Shown: positions 46,002 to 58,681 of the stretch, one piece after another
How the letters are laid out: every line of letters begins with the position of its first letter
Numbering within the stretch: position 1 is the first letter of the stretch
From: Pezicula radicicola
Lineage: Eukaryota > Ascomycota > Leotiomycetes > Helotiales > Dermateaceae
Assembly (NCBI GenBank): GCA_003008705.1
Contig: PDUO01000003.1
Location: 1,620,793 to 1,684,792 of the forward strand
Length of the DNA stretch: 64,000 bases
Direction of reading: 5' to 3'
Made by a program: the position numbers and the translations under genes
The notes under the pieces: model-generated
Seen by the model: only the letters and a program-made list of their open reading frames with translations
Databases searched by the model: none
Told to the model about the DNA's origin: nothing

Positions 46002-47976
46002 ATTGGGACAAGGTGGGTCTTGGATGGTGATCGAGGTATATATGTATTGGGCTGCAAATAAGCGTATAATTTCAGGAGTGAAGGCAGTGTCAGCGGTATT
46101 CGAAAGCTTTGAAAGTAGTAATTACTTGTTTGGAGCGTTCGGAGTAATGGATTATTTCGATTTCTAAAATACAGGAAAACAGAACACTTCTTATACAGCT
46201 TCGTAACAAGGCAGCATGCAGGGAAAACTGGTAGCCTTGATATCAAAACTCATCAAGTCTTCAAATTTTCATACATCGCGCATTTGGCCATATCGTCCTA
46301 AGCAGGCTTACCTTGGGTCTCGCAGGGAATATCCTAGTAGAACGCTACCGAACTGCCCGATTCTCTGCAGCAAGAAAATAATGACAGATCAACATCGGGT
46401 CTGTGGGCTACCAGGAGTGGGGGATGTTCGCTGGTACGTAGGGTATAGGCGTGTATGCAATAGGACAAGCTCTCAACCACCCGCACAGGCTGCTTCTGGC
46501 GCACAGATAGACGGGACTACTACTGCATTCTGCCTCTAACGGTATGCCAGTGCTAATGTGGCTATGGCAGCTCTAGCAGGAGGATGCTATCCTTGGAATT
46601 GCTCTCGCAGAGGCATTCCACGCATCACAAATGGGACCTGTCACACTTTGTCACCATGCATTGTCATGAACGCCCCTCCATTGGCTTCCCCATACCTTCA
46701 CCGGTCTGCCCAAACCAGTCTGGGCACCTTCCACGCTTCTCTAAGTTCACCATGTCTCTGCGAGCTGCAGGCAAGGACATGGCCTTAATGCTATAGGGGG
46801 CTGAAATTGTCTTTATTTCTACTCTAGATTACTCGTCGCTTAATTAGTCACTGAAAAATTCGAATTAAATTCTAAGAAGATCAACTAACGTTGGCGGTTC
46901 CTTTCTATTTTAAAATATCGTAAGTTCCAGATAGAGACATCCGTCTACTACTAGAGCCGAAAAAAAGTATTTGAATCAAATCTGTAATTTGCTCGCTTAT
47001 TTAACCACTGAAATGACTTTGACGTGTTTGTTGTGGTATTTGGTACCAAGAGGCTTAGAATAAGATCTTGTGATATATAGTGTTCCTATAATTTTCGAAT
47101 AAATTTTGTGCAACAAATTTCTTGTTGGTCATAATGTACTTCTCGAGTTAGAGTGAAATCTTCAAGCTTCGGTCGCTTATCACAATCGATTTTACTTTAA
47201 GATTTATGGTATCTTTCACTCTCTGAGATTTACTATAGTTCTAATTATTATTAGCGATCTCATTACCTTAATACAGAAATACATCTAAGATGTAGGTACT
47301 GAAATTGGGGGCTGGAAAAGGTGGGATACCAAATGCAGGTGCTCCGTCGCTTAACCCACCAGTAAGCAGTTAAGCTGGTTTATCAGCTTAAGGTGGGCTC
47401 TGGCGGGGTAAACATGAGAAATAAGCTTCAATGACGTAGCTAAATTTCATATTATATCTATTGGATTCATCCCGTATCTTTCCTCATCTCTCAAGGACTC
47501 AAACCACTCTTTAGCCGACAAGCACAGCACCGGTCAGTACACTGCGGTACATGATACCTATCACCACTAAGAGCAAGACTTCCTGGGTCTCAGCCTACTC
47601 CTTCGACACTCTTCTTTGTCTTCAATTCTACTACTTGACCAGAGATCCTTCAACAAAATGATATGTTGACTGAAATGCTGACTAAAGTTTTGTCGAAGTG
47701 GGGAGCTACTGCGAATAGCATTGGGTTGCAACCACAGAATGCATGACTGCATCCTCCAGGAAGTCTCCAAAGGATATTGCAAGACTGCTTCATGTAAAAA
47801 AGAAGCATGAATAGTGTTCTGTGTCTAGCAAGAATCTTTTTTCCATCAGCTCCAGAATTCAAACTAGCTTGTGATTATATTACGATTGTAAAGATTTCGC
47901 AAGTAAATTTGTGTCACCTACCATCTAATACCATCAAACTATTATCGTCTATTTTTGGAGATGGAAGTACAGAGTT
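46002..47976. other. intergenic region, no supported gene
   Basis: 46200-46800 is relatively GC-rich and has fragmented open frames on both strands (for example AILGIALAEAFHASQMGP on the plus strand, interrupted by stops further on). This may be an old gene relic, but I do not recognise a family. The remainder is AT-rich and without structure. Confidence 0.4.
46187..46195 (-). promoter_or_regulatory. TATAAGAAG box upstream of copy D
   Basis: Minus-strand TATAAGAAG, 186 bases before the ATG, nearly the same distance as in copy B1. Confidence 0.5.
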
Positions 47977-48368
47977 CTACTTGTTATAGTTTGGCATACT
48001 CTTGTCGAAGTCCTCAAGGAAGTGCTGCATCTTGGCGGTATGGGCATATATGCTCTCTTCAACGGAGTCGTGTTTGTATGCAGGGTTTGGGTCGACCTCT
48101 TCTTTAACGTAGTTTGTGATGCGCTGCTTCGAGACGACTTTGTAGTCAAGCTTTAAGTCGGCTTTCGAGGTTTTCTTGGAAGAGCTGGCACGGGAAGCAT
48201 ATGATAAGTAAGCACTTTATCTTTGCCTCTCCAGAATACTAGTGCTTAAGAAACCAAGCCGGGGATGATTAATGAAGTCTACCGCAACGGTAAATGACCA
48301 AATATTTCAACACACCTTGTCACAGAGCCATGAGTTGCTCGAGCAGAAACGGTAGAAGTGGGAGGCAT
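47977..48368 (-). CDS. small-family copy E, 86 aa
   Basis: Exons 48316-48368 and 47977-48184, intron 131 bp, phase 2, donor gtgtgt. Exon 1: MPPTSTVSARATHGSVT. Exon 2: SSKKTSKADLKLDY, then SKQRITNYVKEEVDPNPAY, KHDSVEESIYAHTAKMQHFL and EDFDKSM. The C-terminus is the clearest version of the family helix: S-V-E-E-S-I-x-A-H-x-x-K-M-x-x-F-L-x-D-F-D. The middle is Lys-rich, unlike copies B1 and D. No signal peptide. Function unknown. Confidence 0.8.
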
Positions 48369-48789
48369 AGTAGGTTGGGAGGAATGATAAGGATGGCTGC
48401 GTGATGAATTACAAATACGCGTAAAATAGATGATGCCTAGGGTATTGGAATTGGCATGCAACAAAGGGGTTTTGCATTTATTTCAGTTCTTAAATCGAAG
48501 GTTTGAGAGCACTGCACTATCCTGGAGCGCATAACATTTCTTATATGTTGTCAGTGAACAACTTGACAGAAAGTCAAGTTGGCTGCCTCACCAAGCCAAC
48601 ATCCATTTAGGACTTTCTCTTTTCCATTCAGTAACCCCGTGTTAAAGGACATAATGTGATAATTCCATGCAATGGTACGACACTCGTAAGATAGTTGAGA
48701 GAATGCGCCTGATTTTGATTGGCTTTTCTGACATCATGGGGGACACTGTCGCTTCTCCCCACGCCAAGCCATCCATAAAAAGCATCATC
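48369..48789. other. upstream region of copy E
   Basis: No gene seen; contains the TATA-like box listed above. Confidence 0.4.
48537..48545 (-). promoter_or_regulatory. TATAAGAAA box upstream of copy E
   Basis: Minus-strand TATAAGAAA (one mismatch to the box of copies A, B1 and D), 169 bases before the ATG. Confidence 0.4.
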
Positions 48790-49240
48790 GCACATACCCG
48801 GATTTGCCTCCTCGGCTTTGAAGTTGAAGAACTTGGTCTAGATTTTGGAGTTCATGTCAGGTGTAAGGCTGACAGAGAACTGTGGCACAACTGGATCCTT
48901 CAGGTAAACGGCCATACCTTTCAGCCACAGGGTCTTTGGTGGTCGAGGCCCAGACCAGAGTCCAGACCGTTTGGCTCGTAAACATTGCTTCGTGTGACCT
49001 GGAAGCGGGGATAACGCCGGGGCGAGCCTCCCGTACAACACCACTGATATTCTGAACAGGCGCGTATGAAAAGTTGTCGGTACCCTGTGGGTTTAGCAAA
49101 CTTATTTCCGCGCCTACAGTCTTCCCTCCAGCACCCAGAGTTGGTAACACAATACGGTACCTATGCGACTTCTTAATTTCGATATGACGCGGAGTTAGAT
49201 GCCAATTATCTTTACACCCATCACTTTCTTGGAAGTCATG
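48790..49240 (-). pseudogene. possible eroded small-family relic (copy H)
   Basis: Minus strand: KGMAVYLKDPVVPQFS resembles the QRITNYVKE..PNP core of copy E; after a gap DMNSKI, a TAG (CAG would give Gln) and TKFFNFKAEEANP resemble A-H-T-A-K-M-Q-x-F-L-x-D-F-D. A short ATG frame at the upstream end (MTSKKVMGVK, near 49240) could be the remains of exon 1. Stops and missing segments mean it is not functional if real. The alignment was made by eye. Confidence 0.32.
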
Positions 49241-49467
49241 ATTCCATCTTCACGGCGGCCTTGAGAATGTGCTGGCGAGATGAGAACTCGATCATGTAGT
49301 TTCTGTGTCCCGAGTGCTGACGAATAATAGCCTTATGAACGGCGGATCTGTCATCATAACCATAGCCTTGCAGTTCTGTCTTCAGATGTTTCCTTTTATT
49401 GTGTTAGCCTTGCGGTCATGAATGCGAGTAAACGTCGGACTGACCATCTACCCCACTTTATTGTCGC

Positions 49468-49872
49468 TTAATTGTATGCCATTTTATCGTCGAATTCTTG
49501 AAGAACGGTCTTCGCTTGGGTGATATGGCTTTGGATACTCTCTTCTGTATTGGAGTGTTCATACGTGGGGTTTGAATCGGTTTTATCATCGATGTAGGTG
49601 GATATCCGTTGTGTGGAGTCACTTCTGTGAGAATCGGAGTTGGAAGAAGAGGTTACATTGTCTTGCGAATATTTTGTTTTCAAATTTGCTTTCGTATATG
49701 AGCTATGACTATACAAAATTAGCGTTGAAAGAAAAATAGCACACCTTCCTCAGAGCAACAGAGGATTGCTTGGCCTTCCCTTAAGAACACGACCCAGCCC
49801 ACAACGTCTTCTTACGTACCTCTTTATCGACCCATGAGTGGCTTTTGTAGATGTGGTAGAGTTGGGAGACAT
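49468..49872 (-). CDS. small-family copy F, 97 aa
   Basis: Exons 49820-49872 and 49468-49708, intron 111 bp, phase 2, donor gtacgt. Exon 1: MSPNSTTSTKATHGSIK. Exon 2: SYTKANLKTKYSQDN, a Ser-rich stretch, then RSDSTQRISTYIDDKTDSN, NTEESIQSHITQAKTVLQ and EFDDKMAYN. The family residues ER/QR-I-x-x-Y, E-E-S-I-x-x-H and F-D are present; M of the K-M pair is replaced by K. The intron holds a second exon-1-like end (49745-49775), see findings. A TATATAAAG box lies 164 bases upstream. Function unknown. Confidence 0.8.
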
Positions 49873-52800
49873 TTTATATCCAACCTGAAGATACGTGGGG
49901 AAGAAAACAAGTCTCTAGTTGGGTGCTGCAATTCATGAAATAAGGTTACGATGAATATGCCAGTGTTTGACCTCTCGTTCTTCAAGAAAATTTTCTTACA
50001 TTAATCAAACTAGAAAGCTGATGGTTGCCAACAGACTTTATATAGAATAGGCAAGGTCGGCTGAAACTGAGCATTGCTGCTAGTGGTTTAAGTACTGCTG
50101 GACTTCGAGGGTTGCAATTCCTCTATTCTACAACACCTACATACTTTTCCCAAAAGGATTGCAGGGTTAAAAAGCTCGTGCTGTTTGTTGACAGGGGTCG
50201 ATGGACAAGTCCCAGTACCATCATATATACCCTGATTCCGTCTTGAGATTTGGGTCGTTCTATTGGAGCATGGGGTTTGGAGTTCTGCGCCCAACTGTCA
50301 GTAAACACTGTCTTTGGAATTGGTACTTTCTACAGGGCGGTGCGACTCGCACCATGCGAGCCTGCCAGCCTATGAACTTACTTACGGGACCTAACAGGTC
50401 GGTGACCGATCACAAAGGCCCTGACACCCTTGCGGCCCACAATCCTGGTGGAGCAATCACAATCACTAAGCTAGGAGCGCAAGCTACGCCATCAAGTAAA
50501 GCAACCAGGGAACCCCCCAGCTACAGGTAGTAGTGTCCCGCAACGCGGCAACTCTGTGCATCACTGACGTCCGACCAATTTGAGAAACAGCGTGTGTGGT
50601 TCAGGCCACGCCGAGTACCACACTTGGGAGAACGGAGGGGGTAGAATTGGTGTGCTTGAATCCTGCTTTGCTGGCTACTTGCTGTGTCAGAAGAAGGTTA
50701 GCGTGCCAGCTGGCAGCAGTCTTATTTAAGCGAGTAACTGAGTAGTCCAATTATTTGCTACATACCGTCGCAGCACGAAAGAACCATGTTTAAGCTTAAT
50801 TGTCAATGGCTCCATACGGACGAAATTTGATTGATCTAAGCGCTTGGAACACCTTTTTGACAGCCAATTAGACCCAAATCGCACTTTTCTGGATAATAAT
50901 TCGTCAACTACCCTGCCATACAACCCCGCACCTACCGCTTGGTCTGCACGCCACTATGTCCGAAAATCAAATCTTCAGAGGAAAAGTCTCCTTGTGCCTC
51001 TCGGCATCACCGTGCATCCGTAAAGGCCGACCAAATAGCAAGAAGGGCATAAGGTCGGGAAAACAAAAACTGTTTGTTTCACGCCAACTTTTCATGCAAG
51101 GAGTTGTAGAAATGACATGTGATTCAGAGCCTCACCTACTCGCCCGACTACTCTGTACGAGAGGGAGAAGTTTACGATGGACTCGGTTTTCGCCGGAACA
51201 CTGTGACAGCCGTTTATGTGCGAAAATCCATAATATGTCTCGTACTCGTACGCTTATGATTCAACAAACCACATATTGCCTTGCCGATTTTTGCATCACT
51301 AAGGGGGCACAAGGCTATTACCAAGAATAACGGCCACTACATTGACAATCTTTCCTGAGCCCTGTTAGATGGCATGCACCATACCCTGTGTTCATACTAC
51401 AACAATCTTGCGTTTGTTTAACTTTTCGGGTGAAATACTCTATTGGTGTGTTTCTTTATTACGATATGTACTCCAAGCTATTCCAAGGTTGACTCTTCAA
51501 TATTTGCAATTTGAAATGCAGTCGAATAATTCTGCCGATGACTTTATTCAAGTCGACTGTACGAATTAAATGCTGCAAAGTTCTTACAGAGTACACCTTG
51601 CTTCGTTTGGAATTAGAAATACTAGAAAATAAACGATAGGCATTATAGCAACTAATTAACCATCTTGTCAGGAATTGCTTAGTAATCATGGAAACAGTAG
51701 AATGCTTGGCATTAGTCTTTATATGGTGTAGCAACCCCACATCTGAATAGCTTCATCAATTCAATCAGTTCTTTATCTATTTATAACACATCTAAAACTA
51801 GATGCGTCTATAACCATCCCTAAATCGTTCTCAACTATGCCTGGAAGTCAAAACGCAAAGCAAGTGGTTGCACGTGACGACCAATCTTGAGCAGAATCAC
51901 GTGATCATACTTACATGATAAGTACTTGTGGTTCTGTGCTCAAATTAAAGATCGGTATATTCCATGTATTCCTAAATGTGAACCAATGTCAGGAAAACTA
52001 CTTGATGAACTTGAAATTTACAGGGGTTTGTCTTGGCACGAGACGGCATGTATGATTTCCATTGTAGAACGGACTTAACCAAGCCAATGAGAATTCTATA
52101 ATTAAGAGAGAAGCTCTCTAGATTCTTTATTCTAATAGATTGTAAATAACTGCCTTTTCAAGATGGGATGAAGTTTACAATAGTTTTGCTACATCTGATT
52201 AATTATTACAATATCCAGTCACATGAAAACTGTAAAGTTATTAAAGGTATACAAAACAAATGCATACTAAGATTTGACTTACTACAGCACTTGATAATCA
52301 TTTGAACGAAGCCTTATACGAAAATGACCGTAATTCATCTGCGGGACGAACCGTCGCTAAGGCCGAGGTGATATCCTAAAGAAGCAGCAGCGGCAAAAGA
52401 GTTTCCAAGTTTCTCGCTTATCTTGATATTGAAGCTTCTTCCAACGACCGTTGATACCAACCTTCATCACGCAATTACTAATCTTTTGTTTGGCCCCTAT
52501 TCTCAATTTTTATAGAGAAGCTTCTCAGTTCTCCTGCTTCTTTAATTTCATAGGTGTAGTTCCACAGTCTTAGCAAAGCATCAACCATTCCGCTTCTCTA
52601 CTGCTCCTGCATCTGCCAAGCAACTCCCTCCTCTGCCCTTTCTCCCTTTAAACTCTAATAGTATGCATACACCTAGCTTCCGATTAGGTATTTGAAGTTC
52701 ACCTGTTTGCCTGGGACATTATATGGAGGCTGGCTTTAAGATCTAAGAAGCATATCCACACGCCATCGAGTCTGACCAAACAGCAATACTTAGTCCACTA

Positions 52801-54526
52801 TGTGCCGACCACCAGCCGTCCAACTTATTGCAAACTACGAAAAGTCATCTCTTTGCACATTTAGTATGACGAAGTCATAATTGGAGAAGTTTTTCTCTCT
52901 CGCTATTATTGAATGTGTGTAAGATCATTAGCACCTTCACATCCAAAGGCTTCAGCATATCATTAAAAATGAACAATATCCTCTAAGTTAATTTTAGTCA
53001 AAAGCAGAAACATATCCCGTGCACTCTCCTTGACTCTTGGACTTCTGTATTGGAAGAAATTTGTCTAATTCAGCCGAATTTATTCCAGGCCTGTTGCAGT
53101 AATATCTGATGCCAATAAAGGCAAAATGTTAGCCTACCTAAACTTTGCTTTTCCTTCCACACACTAACGCTTTATGTAATGAGAACAGTGGTTTCCAAAC
53201 CGTTGGAGAATATGGTTTTGTCTCGTAGAGTCGGCAAAATGGGAATATTGGGATCAAGTCTACATCAACTACTCTTGTCTTCCGACCGATAGCGCCATAA
53301 TCTCATCCCCTGGAAACTCCGAATGCACTATTTTGCTACTAAGGGTGTTCGTAGATAGAAGCTATTCAAGATTATTAGCGAATATTTTTCTACAGAGCGA
53401 TCGAGACCACCATCAGCTTCGGAATGAGTCGTCTTCGCCATAGATAAGAACGTCCGATCCAATCATCAACAACTACTATATTACTACCCACTGAAAGTTA
53501 CAGCACCACCTTGATCCTCTCCCTAGCGTGGTTCGACAATCGTGGTGTGTTTTCACGGGCTTGTTCCGAACAAGGAGAACCTGAGTCAGTCTATCATCCA
53601 CAGTAGTGGTACTTACTAAATATTTTTGCCATTTTGACATACGGCTTCGTAAAGTTCGTTATGCCGAACACCCCTCTTAGATCTACTGTGCAAACAACGG
53701 TATTCGTGCAAGCGGTTGTTACGGCAGAAGTCAGTCGCCACTACCGGCATACATATAGCGGGAAGGTCTCCACTTTTATACGGGGATCTTTTGTAGCGGT
53801 TAATCTTCCCATATGCACGTCATTTATTCTGACCCTCTCTAAAATTCTGTGATCCGCGCTTGTGTATAGCGGTGAGTGATAAGAATTCTACAGTAATGAG
53901 AGAAGTATATACTAAATTATATAGAAACTTAACAAAATATATATGATAAATCGGTATTGCAAGCCCCTTGAACGACCTGCAATGTATACCAAGGGCTTTG
54001 TGCCGCTCGATACGTTGTGCAGACATGACTCGTGTTAATTGAAGAGATAATGACATAATAGATAGTGGATCTGCTTTTAGATGTGCTTGAAGGTATGGTC
54101 GCTCCTCGGTAGACAAAAAGGGCCGCAACAAACAAATCGCTCTAAGAAAGTACAGCATTTTGACGAAACACCTACTTCGCAACTTCGCAAGCGATTTTTT
54201 AATATCTCTGATTACCCATATTTTCTTTTTAATTGCGGAATTCTTTTGACTCCGGCTGCGGGCGTGAGCTTTTGGTCTTTCAAGCCTGCTTATTTTCAAA
54301 TAATCGACCGAAATAGTGGTGGCATCCGGTGTTTTTTGGCCACCGAGGGTGGTTTTTTGTAATCGGCCTAGTCATTAATATTATATATATGGTTCGATAT
54401 GCTAGGTTATTGTTCGATTTCTTCTTCTTACACAAGACTCAGTGCTCTCTCTTGTACCGCAATTCAATTTTCTGTAACCTCAAGCTACTGTATCTCTAGA
54501 TACTCCGCAGTCGAACTTCACCAGCG
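49873..54526. other. 4.6-kb gene-poor stretch before the A-T-R reductase
   Basis: The first ~200 bases are the upstream region of copy F. Frames of up to 159 codons (minus, 53820-54299) and 124 codons (plus, 50956-51330) are present but show no motif or codon pattern I trust. 51.8-53.5 kb is AT-rich and stop-rich. The final 150 bases are pyrimidine-rich, suiting a 5' UTR. Confidence 0.5.
50036..50044 (-). promoter_or_regulatory. TATATAAAG box upstream of copy F
   Basis: Minus-strand TATATAAAG, 164 bases before the ATG; position matches the TATA-like boxes of copies B1, D and E (169-186 bases). Confidence 0.4.
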
Positions 54527-57500
54527 ATGGATTACCAACTCAAGAAATTTACTTTAGATCCCAAAATTCCCTACGGGCAGCGCTTGCTCCCAACTGTCGT
54601 TGATGAAATCGCCAAAGAAAACCCGGACCGCGTTGTTTGCAAGATTCAAAAAACGGTCGATGTACGGAAGGGATTTTTGCACATCACCATAGGACAAGTT
54701 GCAAAGGCGGTCGATTACATGTCATACTGGCTTGAGAATCAGCTCAAGAAGAACAATGGCCAACAATCAACAATTTCCTACATGGGCTCTGCCGACATCA
54801 GATATTGGATTATGATTTTGGCGGCTATCAAGATCGGATCACCTGTGGGTACAACGATCAAATTTCAAATGTCTAACAAGGCTGATTTGTATGTAGATTG
54901 TTCTCCCATCTTTGAAAAACTCTGTTCCAAACAACGAATCGCTTTACAATGCTACCAAATGCCGCACTCTTTTCTACAGCTCGACCAACGTACACAGAGC
55001 AACTGATCTTGCATTTGTTATGAACAATGAATTACAAACTTCAGAAATCCCAACATGGGACGATATGATCACCCAGAACCCGAAACCCTACCCGTACACC
55101 GATACCTGGGAAACAGCGGCTAAAAAACCGATCCTGGTCTTGCATACCTCCGGGTCTACAGGAAATCCAAAGCCTATCACATACAACCATGCATTTGTGA
55201 ACACCATTGACACCGCAAGATTGGTCCCGGCTGTTGGTGGGCAAGAGCCATTATCCCCCGCCATTCTTGAGCAAGAGCCTGGTTCGGAATTTTACCTTGG
55301 ATTTCCGTTCTTCCACTTGGGTGGCCTAGCATTCTTCTTCCTACCTATATGGTATAATACCGTTATGGTGCTTGGACCAACAGAAGTTCCTGCCAACGGT
55401 AAGGCTCTTATCGATCTCATGAAGCACAACAAGTTGACTACTATCGCGAGTCCACCGAGTTTGCTAGAAGATATTGCGAAAGAATACATAGATGAGTTTG
55501 AGAAGTATTGCGGACACACAAAGATTATTATTTACGGAGGAGGCCCACTTGCACCATTCGCTGGTGACTACTTTTCGAAGCATATCCCCGTGATGGCGCA
55601 AGTCATGGGTTCCACTGAATCCGGGTTTCTTCCGTTAGTTTCTAAGTCACCAGAAGAGTGGCAATGGCTTTACTTCCACCCGATGATTGGTGGATTGCAC
55701 TTCGAGCAAGATGAGGACCAACCCGACCTCTACGAGTTAATTATCAAGCGCAGCCCAGGTCAGGAATGGATTCAAGGAGTTTTCCAGACCTTTCCAGAAC
55801 TGAACATATGGCGTACGAAAGACCACTACAGACGTCATCCAACCAAAGAGCATTACTGGTGCTTTGTAGGTCGTGTAGATGATATTCTTGTTCTTTCCAA
55901 TGGAGAGAAATTTAATCCTGTGGGTATGGAAACTTCAATTGCTCAGCATCCTGCTGTCAAATCCATAATAGTTGTGGGACAAGCACGTTTCCAATGCGCC
56001 ATGATCATCGAACTAAAAGACAGTGTACAATGCGATCCAACTATCATCAGTGATATATGGCCCGTCATTGAGAAGGCGAATATGAATGCTCCTGCCCATG
56101 CGCAGATTGATAAAGATCTAGTCATCCTCGCCGATCCAAAGAAGCCTTTCCAGCGTGCTTCGAAGGGTACCGTCCAACGCTGGAAGGTTAATAAAGACTA
56201 TGCTGCTGAGGTAGATGCTTTGTACGAAACCTTTGCAAGTAGGGCTCCAGGGAACAGTATTGAGTTTGAGCTATCTTCCGCTACGGATGAGTCTGCAGTG
56301 CACAAGTTCTTGGAAGACATTGTTAGCCAAGTTTTGCCTGGGAAACCGATCAAGGACACAGACGACTTCTTCGTTCTCGGATTAGATTCCCTCCAAACGT
56401 CTCAACTATCCAACAGTATTAACAGAACTCTAAAGGGACACCTCGAGGCTAGCAAAAATATCTCCACCAGATTTATTTACGAGAACCCATCCATTCGCCA
56501 GCTCAAGACTGCTATTCTCGCCCTCACAACGGGTACTTCTGCAGGCACTTCTGAGGATATTGAGGATCAGATGCGTGCTATAGTAGAGAAGTGTACCTCT
56601 CATCTCCCAGCCAAGGTTGCCTCCAGGCCTAACGCCAATGGCAAATTGAATGTGGCACTCACCGGAAGCACTGGTTCTCTCGGTTTCTACATCATCCTTG
56701 CCCTGCTCGCCAACCCCAAGTTCGACCAGATCTACTGTCTCGACCGCTCGCCCGCCGCCGAGACGAAATTCGCTGAGCGTTGGGCAGTTTTAGGAGAAGA
56801 GCATTTGACTCCCGCACCAGGAAGGCTGCACTTCTATCAAGCAGAGTTCGGCCACCCTACATTTGGTCTTCCCGATGCAGACTACTCTGAACTTTCCAAC
56901 AATGTTAATGCTATAATTCACAACGCTTGGAAGGTCAACTTCAACCATCCACTTAGCAGTTTCAGCAGCCAGATCGATGGTGTCGAGGCGTTCACTCACT
57001 TATCACTAACCAGTCCTCTACATCCAACCTTCTACTTTGTCTCCTCCATTTCATCCGCTGGCTCTTATCCTAGTATTATCCCAGAACAAATTCTTACAGA
57101 CTACTCAGTTCCATCACCCATGGGGTATGGACGTTCCAAGTATGTCTCTGAGCGTGTCATGGACGTCGCAGCCCGCAAAGCTGGTGCCAACATGACTGTA
57201 TTCCGTGTAGGACAAATTGGTGGTCCAGTCCTGAATGGACTGAAGGGTCAATGGAATTTACAGGAGTGGTTCCCTTCCCTGGTCAAGACCTCTGGGGAGC
57301 TTGGTATTATGCCTGATACCCTTGGAGCCATGGACAACATCGAGTGGATTCCCGTCGATGTCTTAGGTCGTGTTATGGTTGAACTCATTCAGATCCCACC
57401 AAATAACCCAAAAGTTGAGGGCGCAAGGGTTTACAACTTTGTGAATCCCCATTTAGCTTCGTGGAAGAATTTGATTCCTTCAATTCAAGCCTATTATGCT

Positions 57501-57758
57501 GCTAAGGGAAAGGAAATTAAGGTCGTGACATTCCAGGAGTGGCTAGCGAAGATTTCTGAGCTTGGGGAGGATGAGCTCACGCTTGAGAAGTTCCCGTCTA
57601 AGAAGATTCAGGATTTCTTTGAGAGTATCAGTCAGGAGAATGGTATGGGTGGTGGGTTTGAGACAGATCGTTCAGTGAAGGATTCTGAGACTATGAAAAC
57701 TCTTCCGCCCGTTGGGAAGGAATGGATTGAACTTTGGTTAAGTCAGTGGGCTTATTAG
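54527..57758 (+). CDS. A-T-R adenylate-forming reductase (NRPS-like), 1059 aa
   Basis: Two exons, 54527-54844 and 54897-57758, with a 52-bp phase-0 intron holding a CTAAC branch site. Domains: adenylation (about 20-530) with the P-loop-like core LHTSGSTGNPKP (residues 188-199), MGSTESGFLP, WRTKDHY, GRVDDILVLSNGEKFNP and KGTVQRWKV; carrier (T) domain with FFVLGLDSLQTS, Ser at about 604 for phosphopantetheine; thioester reductase with VALTGSTGSLG (nucleotide binding, about 693-702), YGRSKYVSERV (Tyr850, Lys854) and FRVGQIGG. The enzyme would activate a carboxylic acid with ATP, load it on the carrier and release it as an aldehyde or alcohol using NADPH. There is no condensation domain. Cytosolic. 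Substrate not predictable by eye. It stands alone, without an obvious cluster. Confidence 0.93.
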
Positions 57759-58681
57759 TTCTCTCATTTGTATGATACTTCCCAACTACATCGAGCGTAG
57801 TGGCCGACAAGGTACTGCTAAGCGAGTGCGCAAAACATCAACTACATTAAGTCAGTGGCCTGTTTGTAAATCCTTGTACAGGCCAACAATCCCTACCTAA
57901 TTCTAGTTATTTTATCAATGTAGAACTTAGTAACCACGATTTATTGAAAGTAGTTAGGTATGTGTACTTTGGTTATAAAGGTATTGAAAAGCATACCTAG
58001 GTATATATACACACAAGCGATACCACACGTGACTGTAACTATTAGAACAAGCCCTTACTAAGTGCTTGTAGGCCGATGAGCATGCACTTCTTATTTTGTA
58101 TCATTTTGTAAGGTATATAAGTCGGAGGATCATATACCAACACCGAATTGTCTTAAGGTTGGTACCGTATAAAAAATAATTCTCTGGCATTGGCTTCGAC
58201 GCGTTAGCTAATTTAACGTCACATTAGCCAAAGTGATGTCTGTCTCGTCCACTCCTTTATATAAGCTAATAAGGCATTACATTGGTCTACACGACGCGTC
58301 ACAGTAGCCAAAGTGAATGGCGAACGCGTCTGAACAACGCGCTAAATAAAAATGTACTTAGGTACGCGACACAGCCTTCACAGTTCTCAATAAAAAACCA
58401 ATCATCCATAAGGAAATGTCAAATTGTTTACTTTCCAAAAGGGGAAAGGTCCCTAAGACTTAATACACCAGTAGTAATTGATATTGTAACTGTCCAAAGT
58501 CTCGGGGATATGCCTTCGCATTTGCTTTCGATATTTCATACAGGAACTAAATTCAAATTTGGTTCTTCCGTAGACCAAGAACACGCCTAAGCTTCAACGC
58601 CTATTCGAATTAATATGTTAACTAGTCTGTTCTAAACTTCATGTACAGAATAGACTAACCCTCGCGTTCTCCCAGCATGGC
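57759..58681. other. intergenic region, no supported gene
   Basis: 3' flanks of two convergent genes. A ~25-bp word (cgtcaca(t/g)tagccaaagtga) occurs twice, near 58217 and 58298. A 102-codon frame (58282-58590) has no recognisable feature. Confidence 0.45.

Noticed and set aside
46558..46796. GC-rich plus-strand frames suggestive of an enzyme fragment
   Set aside because: Interrupted by stops and no family recognised; insufficient to annotate.
47650..47862. FDKTLV near gttttgtcgaagt, similar to the end of small-family copies
   Set aside because: Only six residues agree and the upstream family core is missing; weaker than copies H and I.
50956..51330. 124-codon plus-strand frame as a possible gene
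   Set aside because: No recognisable domain, no neighbours of the same type and no upstream promoter pattern; kept only as a note in the intergenic entry.
53820..54299. 159-codon open frame on the minus strand
   Set aside because: No motif, no splice structure, overlaps other frames and lies in the 5' flank of the reductase gene; composition looks like chance.
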